This document shows, in pieces, positions 16,612 through 24,227 of a stretch of 32,420 bases of DNA. The DNA is from Candidatus Hydrogenedentota bacterium. GTDB taxonomy: Bacteria; Hydrogenedentota; Hydrogenedentia; Hydrogenedentales; CAITNO01. A program made the translations under genes and the position numbers. The DNA is taken from assembly GCA_903893795.1 (NCBI GenBank), contig CAITNO010000044.1:1-32420 (forward strand). Reading direction: 5' to 3'. The notes beneath the pieces were generated by a model. The model worked only from the letters and a program-made list of their open reading frames with translations, did not search any database and was not told where the DNA came from. Every line of letters starts with the position of its first letter. The stretch's first letter is position 1.

Positions 16612-19314
16612 CTATTTTCCCGCGCGGGCCTGTTCCAGTTCCGCGGCTTTCTTGCTGTAAGTGTCCGACTCTTCCTGCCGCCCCAGTTTGGCCAGTGCTG
16701 CGGACAGCGCCTTCATAGACCTGACATATTGCGGGTCTATTTCAAGGGCCTTTCGGAAGCTGGCCTGGGCCTCCTCGAACTGCTCCTGGTTCAATAGACA
16801 CAAACCGAGGTTGTGCAGCGCGGGAAGACTTTTCGGGTCCAATTCCAGCGCCTTCTTCAGATAGGTTTTGGCCTCATCGTAATGCTTCTGGTCCATTTCA
16901 AGCTTGCCCAGGTTGGTCAGCGCGTTGACATGGTCCGGTTTCAATTCCAACGCCTTCTTCAGATAGGTCACCGCCTCGTCGTTCCGTCCCTGCTCCATGG
17001 CGGTCACGCCGAGATTGTTGAGGGCTTTGACGTTTCCGGGCTCCAGTTCCAGTGTCTTCATGAAGTAGGTTCTGGCCTCGTCGAAATTCTTTTCGCTCCG
17101 GGCAACCACGCCCAGATTGTAGAGCACTTCCGTGTTCTTCGGTTCCTGCTCCAGTGCCCTGGCCAGCCAGGTTCTGGCTTCGGCGGGCTGTCCCTGATTC
17201 ATGGCAATCATGCCCAGACCGTTTAGGGCATTCACGTATTTCGGGTCCAGTTCGAGCGCCTTTTTCAGATAGGTCTTCGCCTCGTCCTGGTGTCCCTGGT
17301 CCAGAACGAATTTCCCCAGATTGTACAGGGCACCGACATTGTCCGGTTTCTTTTCCTGCGCCTTGACCAGATAGGCCTTGGCCTCATCATGCAGTCCCTG
17401 GGCCTCGGCCAGTGCACTCAGGTTGCTGAGGATGCCGGCATTTTCCGGGTCCAGTCTCTGCGCCTCCATCAGATACGCCTTGGACTCCTCATAGCGCTTC
17501 TGCTTCATGGCGAGGATGCCCAGATTGATGTGGGCGTTGACGTGGTCCGGTTTCAGTCCCAGTGCCTGCTTCAGCAGCGTCATGGCCTCGTCATTGCGCC
17601 CCTCGTCCATGGAAAGCTTGCCCAGGTTGTTGAGGGCGTTTATATCATCCGGCCGCACCTGCAGCACCTTGTTAAGGCACTCCCGCGCCTCGTCATAGTG
17701 CCCCAGTTCCATGTCGAGCAGGCCCAGGTTGTTGAGGGCGTTGGGCTCGGCCGAATCCAGTTCCAGCGCCTGTTTCAGATAGGCCGCGGCATCTTCCCTG
17801 CGTTCTTCGTCCATGGCGAGCAGGGCCAAGTGATTGATGGCCGCAATATACTTGGGGTTCAGTTCCAGCGCCCGTTTCAGGTACTTTTCCGCGTCATCGC
17901 GGCGGCCCTGGTCCTTTGCTGCCATGCCCATGTTCGTGTAGGCAACGCAGCTCTCCTGTCCCACGTCCACTGCATGGCTGAACAGCGTCCAGTCGTTCTT
18001 CCAGTGGCTGGTCTGCACGCCCGCGCACAGGGCCAGCGCGGCGAGCGCGGCGCCTGAGGCTGCGGCCACCACGCTCTTGGGCAGTTTCCACGCAGTGGCC
18101 AGGTCAGCCACGCCCCAAGCGGCCATGAAGTACAGTCCGAGCGAGGGGATATAGGTGTAGCGGTCCGCATGGGAAAAGTCGCCAATGCGCACCAGGCCGA
18201 TTACCGGCGCCAGGGTTCCCAGATACCAGAGCCATCCCACGATGAGATAGGGGCGGCGTCGCATCTGGCTAAGAGCAAACAGGGTGACGGTGGCCAGTAC
18301 CAGTGCGGCCCCGCCCACCTGCCACAGCGGGCGCGTGTCCGGGTACGGATAAAACGCGGCGAGACCCGAAGGCCAAAGCGTCTGCAGCAGATACAGCACA
18401 TAGATGACCATGGCATTGGCGCAGCGCGTTGCCAGGGACACCTTTCCGGCCACATCAATGTTGTGGCCCCGCGACTGCATCACGAAGGTGCTGAGGGCAG
18501 AAAGGGCCGTCAGCAGAAACAGGGGGATTTTCTCCACGGCCAAACGGGTTGCCTTTTTGGCCGTGACGGCCAAAGGCTCGGCGAGGGTCACCCGGTCGAG
18601 GGGCCAGCAGTCTAGCAACAGCAGCGCGCAGGGGAGTGTCAGCATCATGGGCTTTGACATCAGCCCCCCGAGGAAGGCTACCGCAACTGCCGCGTACCGC
18701 AATGCTCCGCCCCGGCGGACATAGCGCCCATAGGCGCCGAGCGCCAGCATCCAAAAGAACGCGCTGAGCACGCCCTTGCGCTCCGCCACCCACGCCACCG
18801 ATTCCACGTTGAGCGGATGCACCGCGAAGAGCGCCGCCACCGCCGCGCTCGGCCAGAAGGCCCCGGTCAGCAGTCTCAGGGCGAGAAAGAGCAGGACAGA
18901 GGATGCGGTATGGAGGATAAGGTTAGTGATGTGATACCCTCCGGCGTGCATGCCGTAGAGGTCGTGGTCGAGCATGAGGGACATCCAGGTCAGGGGATGA
19001 AAGTACAGGGCCTTCTCGGTGACAAAGGCATACTCGATGGATTTGAGCGTCAGCCCGGCCTGCACGTTCATGTTTTCCATGACATACATGTTGTCGTCAT
19101 AGTTCACAAAAGCGTGCGTGATGGTCTGGCCGTATATGGCGATGCACGCCACGACAAGCCCCGCGCAAACGGCCGTCACCAGGAGGCGCTTTTGCGGGCG
19201 CGTCTCCGGGGACGCCTGGATGGCCGGACGGCCCGCCACGGCGGGGGCTGCGGTTCGGGCCGAATTGTCCTTGGAGAGAGGTTTCGTTTTTTTGCCTGGT
19301 TTTGCGTGTGCCAT
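16612..19314 (-). CDS. TMTC-like membrane protein with 13 TPRs (paralogue D)
   Basis: 900 aa from the ATG at 19314, chosen because MAHAKPGKK aligns with MAHPKSGKR of paralogue F and the conserved leader box lies at the same distance. A basic, Ala/Pro-rich cytoplasmic tail of about 43 residues precedes the first TM. The GT-C-like domain keeps NYDDNMYVMEN (D73-D74), HPLTW and HADRYTYIP, but differs from A, B, C and F at MSLMLD (L113 for His), AGGYH for PWGHH, HPLNVESVAW (N169 for His) and ERKGVLS (G181 for Asp). About 12 full TPRs and one terminal partial unit follow to the C-terminus AAELEQARAGK, the longest array of the six. Catalytic competence is uncertain because of the substitutions. It is the last gene of the F-E-D run, with PHP next. 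Confidence 0.87.
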   Translation of the reverse strand: MAHAKPGKKTKPLSKDNSARTAAPAVAGRPAIQASPETRPQKRLLVTAVCAGLVVACIAIYGQTITHAFVNYDDNMYVMENMNVQAGLTLKSIEYAFVTEKALYFHPLTWMSLMLDHDLYGMHAGGYHITNLILHTASSVLLFLALRLLTGAFWPSAAVAALFAVHPLNVESVAWVAERKGVLSAFFWMLALGAYGRYVRRGGALRYAAVAVAFLGGLMSKPMMLTLPCALLLLDCWPLDRVTLAEPLAVTAKKATRLAVEKIPLFLLTALSALSTFVMQSRGHNIDVAGKVSLATRCANAMVIYVLYLLQTLWPSGLAAFYPYPDTRPLWQVGGAALVLATVTLFALSQMRRRPYLIVGWLWYLGTLAPVIGLVRIGDFSHADRYTYIPSLGLYFMAAWGVADLATAWKLPKSVVAAASGAALAALALCAGVQTSHWKNDWTLFSHAVDVGQESCVAYTNMGMAAKDQGRRDDAEKYLKRALELNPKYIAAINHLALLAMDEERREDAAAYLKQALELDSAEPNALNNLGLLDMELGHYDEARECLNKVLQVRPDDINALNNLGKLSMDEGRNDEAMTLLKQALGLKPDHVNAHINLGILAMKQKRYEESKAYLMEAQRLDPENAGILSNLSALAEAQGLHDEAKAYLVKAQEKKPDNVGALYNLGKFVLDQGHQDEAKTYLKKALELDPKYVNALNGLGMIAMNQGQPAEARTWLARALEQEPKNTEVLYNLGVVARSEKNFDEARTYFMKTLELEPGNVKALNNLGVTAMEQGRNDEAVTYLKKALELKPDHVNALTNLGKLEMDQKHYDEAKTYLKKALELDPKSLPALHNLGLCLLNQEQFEEAQASFRKALEIDPQYVRSMKALSAALAKLGRQEESDTYSKKAAELEQARAGK

Positions 19315-19493
19315 AGAGTAAGGTGATTCACCCCTTACCGCGCCATCGCGGCATGCGTTTCGCTTTCCAGGGAATCCTTTCCACCACGCCAAGCAGAGTG
19401 TGCCGTCGGCGTGCTGGCCATTCCCTGGGGTTGTTAAAGTGCTTGTCTGGTCAACATGGTACTTGGGCCGGACGGTCCGGGGCAAGATGCTTT
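19315..19493 (-). repeat. Intergenic spacer D/E, homologous to spacer E/F
   Basis: This 179-bp gap shares collinear blocks with the 177-bp gap at 21690-21866: catggtacttgggc (19455-19468), ggcaaga 13 nt further (19481-19487), then 6 nt to the stop of the upstream gene; at the other end gtgattca (19323-19330) lies 8 nt from the ATG. Equal spacing of the blocks indicates that spacer and gene were duplicated together. A short GC hairpin (ccggac-g-gtccgg, about 19468-19480) follows the stop of E. Confidence 0.65.
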
Positions 19494-21689
19494 CTACTTG
19501 CCGGTCGTGCGGCCCTGTTCCAATTCAGCCGCTTCCCTGATATAGCTGTCAGACTCCTCCCGCCGTCCCAGTCTGGCCAGAACCTCGCCCAGCGCCTTCA
19601 TGGACCTGACATATTGCGGGTTGATTTCCAGGGCTTTTCGAAACTGCGTTTGGGCCTCCTCGTACTGTCCCTGATTCAGGAGGCACAAGCCAAGGTTGTG
19701 CCGTGCGGGGATGCATTTCGGGTCCAGGTCCAGTGCCTTTTTCAGGTAGGTGGCGGCTTCGTCAAGGCGTTTGTCGTCCATGGCAAGTTTGCCCAGATTG
19801 CTCAGGGCGTTGGCATGGTCCGGATTCAGCTCCAGCACTCGCTTAAAACACGTCACGGCCTCATCCCTGTGACCCTGTTCCATGGCGGTCACGCCGAGGT
19901 TGTTGAGGGCTTTGAAATAGCCCGGGTCCAGGTCCAGCGCTTTGTTCAAATAAACCTTCGCTTCGTCATAGCGTTTTTCGTCCCTCGCGACCACACCGAG
20001 ATTATAGAGAACCTCAACGTCCTTTGGATCCAGGCTCAACGCCTTGATCAAGTAGGTCCTGGCCTCCTCCGGGTGCCCCTGTTCCGCGGCGATCTTGCCA
20101 AGGCTGTTAAGGGCTTTGACAGAATCGGGCCGCAGTTCCAGCTCCTTTTTCAGATAGGTCTTGGCCTCGTCATTGAACCCCTGGTCCAGGGCGCACTTGG
20201 AAAGGTTTCCCAGTGCGGGGACATAGGTTGGGTTTAAGTCCAGTGCCTTCACCAAGCTCGCTCTGGCTTCATCATAGTGCTCTTCGCCGATGGCGAAGAC
20301 GCCCAAGTTGTTGTGAGCCAGATAACTTTCCTGCCCAACATTCACTGCGTGGCTAAAGAGTGCCTTGCTGTCATGCCAGTGGCCGGTCTGGATGCCAGAA
20401 CACAGGGCCAGCGCGGCGAGCGCGGCACCTGCGGCGGCGGCCACGGCGCGTTTGGGCGGCTTCCATGCGGCCACCAGGTCGGCAATGCCCCATACGGCCA
20501 TGAAGTACAGACCGAGAGAGGGAAGGTAGGTGTAACGGTCCGCGTGGGAAAAGTCGCCAATGCGCACCAGGCCGATAACCGGCGCCAGGGTGCCCAAGTA
20601 CCAGAGCCAGCCGACAATCAGATAGGGGCGGCGACGGGCCTGGCTCAGGCACAACAGGGAGATTGCGGCCAGTGTCAGGGCGGCTCCGCCCGCCTGCCAC
20701 AGGGGGCGTGAGGCCGGGTACGGGTAAAAGGCCGCCAGGCCCGAGGGCCAAAGGGTTTTCAGAATATACAGCACGTAAACGACCATGGCATTGGCGTACC
20801 GCGTCGCCAGGGACACCTTGCCGGCCACATCGATATTGTGGCCCCGCGCCTGCATCACAAAGGTGCTCAAGGCCGAAAGGGCCGTCAGCAAAAACAGGGG
20901 GATTTTCTCCAGGGCCAGACGGGCGGCCTTTCTGGCCATGACGCCCCAGGGTTCGGTTAGGCTCACCCGGCCGAGGGGCCAGCAGTCCAGCAGCAGCAGC
21001 GCGCAGGGGAGTGTCAGCACCATGGGCTTTGACATCAGCCCCCCCAGGAAAGCCGCCGCCACGGCGGCATACCGCAACACGCCGCCCCGGCGTGCATAGC
21101 GGCCGTAGGCACCGAGTGCCAGCATCCAGAAGAAGGCGCTCAGCACGCCCTTGCGCTCCGCCACCCATGCCACCGATTCCACATTGAGCGGATGGACCGC
21201 GAACAGCGCCGCCACGGCCGCACTCGGCCAGAATGCTCCGGTCAGCAGCCTCAGGGCCAGAAACAGCAGTACAGAGGACGCGGCATGGAGGATAAGATTG
21301 GTGACGTGATACCCTCCGGCGTGCATGCCGTAGAGGTCATGGTCGAGCATGAGGGACATCCAGGTCAGGGGATGAAAGTAGAGGGCCTTCTCCGTGACAA
21401 ATGCCCAGCCGACCGACTTCAGGGTCAGCCCCGTCTGTACATCCGCATTATCGGTGACATACAGGTCGTCATCGTAGTTCACAAAGCCGTGTGAGATTGT
21501 CTGGCCGTATATGGCGATGCACGCCACGACAAGCCCGACACAAACGGTCGCCAGGACGAGCCGGGTGTGCGGATGGCCACCCGGAGATGCGCCAAGGGAC
21601 GGGCGGACGGCCGCAGGGGGGGCCACGGTTGCGCCCCCCGTTTTCTCAAAGGCCGTTGCGGCCTTTCTGCGTGGTTGTTTTTTTGCCAT
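19494..21689 (-). CDS. TMTC-like membrane protein with 8 TPRs (paralogue E)
   Basis: 731 aa from the ATG at 21689 (MAKKQPRRKAA), consistent with the MA-start and basic tail of D and F. The membrane domain carries NYDDDLYVTDN (D73-D74), HPLTWMSLMLD, AGGYH, HPLNVESVAWVAERKGVLS and HADRYTYLP: the same set of His and Asp losses as paralogue D, so D and E form a sub-lineage. About eight TPRs follow; the last five align closely with those of D and F, and it ends AAELEQGRTTGK. The upstream region has no Shine-Dalgarno but has the TGAATCAC leader box. It is flanked by homologous spacers of 177 and 179 bp, pointing to tandem duplication. Predicted envelope membrane protein; glycosyl transfer is inferred only. 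Confidence 0.87.
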   Translation of the reverse strand: MAKKQPRRKAATAFEKTGGATVAPPAAVRPSLGASPGGHPHTRLVLATVCVGLVVACIAIYGQTISHGFVNYDDDLYVTDNADVQTGLTLKSVGWAFVTEKALYFHPLTWMSLMLDHDLYGMHAGGYHVTNLILHAASSVLLFLALRLLTGAFWPSAAVAALFAVHPLNVESVAWVAERKGVLSAFFWMLALGAYGRYARRGGVLRYAAVAAAFLGGLMSKPMVLTLPCALLLLDCWPLGRVSLTEPWGVMARKAARLALEKIPLFLLTALSALSTFVMQARGHNIDVAGKVSLATRYANAMVVYVLYILKTLWPSGLAAFYPYPASRPLWQAGGAALTLAAISLLCLSQARRRPYLIVGWLWYLGTLAPVIGLVRIGDFSHADRYTYLPSLGLYFMAVWGIADLVAAWKPPKRAVAAAAGAALAALALCSGIQTGHWHDSKALFSHAVNVGQESYLAHNNLGVFAIGEEHYDEARASLVKALDLNPTYVPALGNLSKCALDQGFNDEAKTYLKKELELRPDSVKALNSLGKIAAEQGHPEEARTYLIKALSLDPKDVEVLYNLGVVARDEKRYDEAKVYLNKALDLDPGYFKALNNLGVTAMEQGHRDEAVTCFKRVLELNPDHANALSNLGKLAMDDKRLDEAATYLKKALDLDPKCIPARHNLGLCLLNQGQYEEAQTQFRKALEINPQYVRSMKALGEVLARLGRREESDSYIREAAELEQGRTTGK

Positions 21690-21866
21690 TAAATGGAGTG
21701 ATTCAGCCGTTGCCGCTCCAGCGCGGCATGAGTATTGCCTTCCACGTGAAGCCATCCGGCGCATCGCGCGGAACGTACCGTCGCAGTATCCGGCAGTGCT
21801 TAAACGCGGAAACAGTTCATCGCCCATCATGGTACTTGGGCATCAAGGGTCGAGGCAAGACGCGCA
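21690..21866 (-). repeat. Intergenic spacer E/F, homologous to spacer D/E
   Basis: Carries the same ordered blocks as the D/E spacer: catggtacttgggc (21828-21841), ggcaaga (21854-21860), 6 nt to the stop of F, and gtgattca (21698-21705) placed 8 nt from the ATG of E. The central part has diverged. Confidence 0.65.
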
Positions 21867-23933
21867 CTATTTGTTGACGGCGCGCCCTTGTTCCAATTCC
21901 GCGGCCTTCTTGATATAGCTGTCAGACTCTTCCTGCCGTCCCAATTTGGCCAGGGCGGCACCCAGCGCCTTCATGGACCTAAAGTAATTTGGGTCGATTT
22001 CAAGGACTTTTCGGAATTGCACCTGGGCCTCTTCATATTGGCTCTGGTTCAGGAGGCACAGGCCAAGGTTGTGCATCGCGGGAACGCATTTCGGGTCGAG
22101 TTCCAGTGCCTTTTTCAGATAGGGCGTTGCTTCGTCGAAGCGCTTGTCGTCCATGGCGAGTTTGCCCAGATTGCTCAGGGCGTTGGCATGGTTTGGTTTG
22201 AGTTCAAGGGCCTTCTTCAGATAGCCCGTGGCCTCATCGTTGTGGCCCTGTTCCATGGCGATCACGCCCAGATTGTTGAAGGCCTTGAAATACCCGGGGT
22301 CCAGATTCAGCGCCTTGTTCAGATAGGCCTTGGCGTCCTCGTAACGGTTTTCATCCTTGGCGACCAGGCCCAGATTATAAAGGGCCTCGACATTCTTTGA
22401 ATCCAGTTCCAAGGCCCTCTTCAAATAGGTTTCGGCCTCGTCATAATGCTTCTGGTTCACGGCGAGCGTTCCCAGGTCATTGATGGCATTGGCGTATTCG
22501 GGGTCCAGTTCAAGCGCTCTTTTCAAGTAGGTCCGGGCCTCGTCATAGCGTTTCTCATCGGCGGCAATTTTGCCCAGGTTGGTGCAGGCAATACTGCTTT
22601 CCCATCCAACGGCCACCGCATGGCCGAATAGCGCGCTGTCATTGCGCCAGTGGCTGGTTTGTACAGCAGAGCAGACGGCCAGCGCCACGATTGCCGCGCC
22701 CGAGGCCACGGCCAGGGCGCGCCGGGGCACATGCCATGCGGCTGCAAGGTCCACCGCGCCCCATGCGGCCATGATGGATATGCCGATGGAGGGGAGGTAG
22801 GTGTAGCGGTCGGCGTGGGAGAACTTGCCTGCCTGCACCAGTTCAATCACGGGCACCAGTGTTCCCAGATACCAGAACCAGCCAACGATCAGATAGGGGC
22901 GCCGCCGCGCGTGCCACAGGCAAAACAGGGTGATGGCGGCCAGCACCACCGCCGCCCCGGCAATCTGCCAGGCCGGCCGGCCCATCGGATGCGGATAGTA
23001 CACAGCCAAACCGGAAGGCCACACCATCTTGACCAAATAAATCACGTAGACGACAATGGCGTTGGCACACCGCGTCACGATGGGGAGTCTCTCGCCAAAG
23101 GACAGGTTTTTGCCCTGCGCCTGCATCACGAAAGTGCTGGTGCAGGAGATTGCCGTTATCAGGAACAGGGGGATTTTCTCCACCGCCAGCCGTCCCGTTT
23201 TTCGGGCCATGGACTCCATCGGGGCGGCAAGGTCCACCCGGCCCAGGGGCCACCAGTCCAGCAGCAGCAGCACAAAAGGCAGCGTCACCACCATCGGCTT
23301 CGACATCAGACCCAGAATAAAAGCCGCCGCCACGGCGGCATAGCGCATTACGCCGCCGCGCCGCGCATACAGGCCGTAGGCCCCCAGCGTCAGCATCCAG
23401 AAGAAGGCGCTGAGCACGTCTTTGCGCTCGGCGATCCAGGCCACCGATTCAACATGGAGCGGATGCACCGCAAACAGCGCGGCAACCGCCGCGCTCGGCC
23501 AGAGCGCGCCCGTCAGCAGGCGCATTGCCAGAAACAGCAGCACCGACGCCGCGGTATGAAAGAGCAGATTGGTGAGGTGGTGCCCCCATGGATGCAGCCC
23601 ATAGAGCGTGCAGTCGAGCATGTGGGACATCCAGGTCAGGGGGTGAAAATAGAGCGCCTTGTCCGTGACAAAGGCCCATTCCATCCCTTTCAGACTCAGC
23701 CCCGCCTGCACGTTCATGTTCTCCGTCACATACAGATTGTCATCATAGTTGATGAAGGTGTGCGAAATCGTTTGGCCGTAAATGGCGATGCAGGCGAGCA
23801 CGAGGACGACGCAGACAGCGGCCACCAGCAGGCTTTGCGGGCGGGCTGCGGTGTCCGCAGAGAGGGTTGCGGTTCGGGCCGCAGAATCCCTTCCAGCGGG
23901 TTTAATTCTCTTGCCTGACTTTGGATGCGCCAT
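21867..23933 (-). CDS. TMTC-like membrane protein with 7 TPRs (paralogue F)
   Basis: 688 aa from the ATG at 23933 (MAHPKSGKRIKP). It has a basic N-terminal tail of about 35 residues, then a GT-C-like membrane domain with INYDDNLYVTEN (D64-D65), HPLTWMSHMLDCTLYG, PWGHH, HPLHVESVAWIAERKDVLS (157-175) and HADRYTYLP. All the conserved His and Asp positions are intact, as in A, B and C, although its neighbours D and E have lost them. Seven TPRs end AAELEQGRAVNK. It is probably first in the F-E-D transcript; the 146-bp upstream gap has no clear promoter but contains the leader box TGATTCAC 8 nt before the start. TMTC-type O-glycosyltransferase activity on exported proteins is plausible but unproven. 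Confidence 0.88.
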   Translation of the reverse strand: MAHPKSGKRIKPAGRDSAARTATLSADTAARPQSLLVAAVCVVLVLACIAIYGQTISHTFINYDDNLYVTENMNVQAGLSLKGMEWAFVTDKALYFHPLTWMSHMLDCTLYGLHPWGHHLTNLLFHTAASVLLFLAMRLLTGALWPSAAVAALFAVHPLHVESVAWIAERKDVLSAFFWMLTLGAYGLYARRGGVMRYAAVAAAFILGLMSKPMVVTLPFVLLLLDWWPLGRVDLAAPMESMARKTGRLAVEKIPLFLITAISCTSTFVMQAQGKNLSFGERLPIVTRCANAIVVYVIYLVKMVWPSGLAVYYPHPMGRPAWQIAGAAVVLAAITLFCLWHARRRPYLIVGWFWYLGTLVPVIELVQAGKFSHADRYTYLPSIGISIMAAWGAVDLAAAWHVPRRALAVASGAAIVALAVCSAVQTSHWRNDSALFGHAVAVGWESSIACTNLGKIAADEKRYDEARTYLKRALELDPEYANAINDLGTLAVNQKHYDEAETYLKRALELDSKNVEALYNLGLVAKDENRYEDAKAYLNKALNLDPGYFKAFNNLGVIAMEQGHNDEATGYLKKALELKPNHANALSNLGKLAMDDKRFDEATPYLKKALELDPKCVPAMHNLGLCLLNQSQYEEAQVQFRKVLEIDPNYFRSMKALGAALAKLGRQEESDSYIKKAAELEQGRAVNK

Positions 23934-24079
23934 GGAAGTCAGTGAATCACAGGTTACAGCGCAATTGCAAGACACCGGGCGGAGTGTGAGAGAAAACGAT
24001 AACGCATACTCGATTTGACGGGAACGCTGTTCCATTCCCGATTGGACTTTGCACGGGTTCTTGGCTCAAAGGACAGGTT

Positions 24080-24193
24080 TCAGTGAATTCCCTTGATTAA
24101 TTTCACGGCGAGCAGCACCACCATGCCAATCACGTAGATGCGCAGGCAGAACAGGGTAACGCGCGCGGTGCGGGTCAGTTGTATGCGGGCCAT
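24080..24193 (-). CDS. 37-aa single-pass membrane micro-protein
   Basis: The frame from ATG 24193 to TGA 24080 encodes 37 residues: a basic N-terminus MARIQLTRTARV, then a hydrophobic stretch from about residue 13 to 33 (TLFCLRIYVIG, then MVVLLAVKLI), ending KGIH. The positive-inside charge pattern suggests the N-terminus is cytoplasmic. A CAGGAGAC ribosome-binding site lies about 12 nt upstream, which is rather far. It begins 34 nt after the stop of the PRC/MgtE_N/CBS gene on the same strand, so it is likely the third cistron of the Nramp operon and might be an accessory subunit of the transporter. I do not recognise the family. Ribosome profiling or conservation beside Nramp homologues would decide whether it is real. 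Confidence 0.55.
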   Translation of the reverse strand: MARIQLTRTARVTLFCLRIYVIGMVVLLAVKLIKGIH

Positions 24194-24227
24194 AATCTAA
24201 CGTTGTCTCCTGATCGCGTCCTGAGGT

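Noticed and set aside
24021..24033. GGAAC-GCT-GTTCC palindrome upstream of paralogue F as a LexA-like operator
   Set aside because: The spacer is 3 nt, not the 4 of GAAC-N4-GTTC boxes, and there is no SOS context. Alternative pairing of cgggaa with ttcccg makes it ambiguous.
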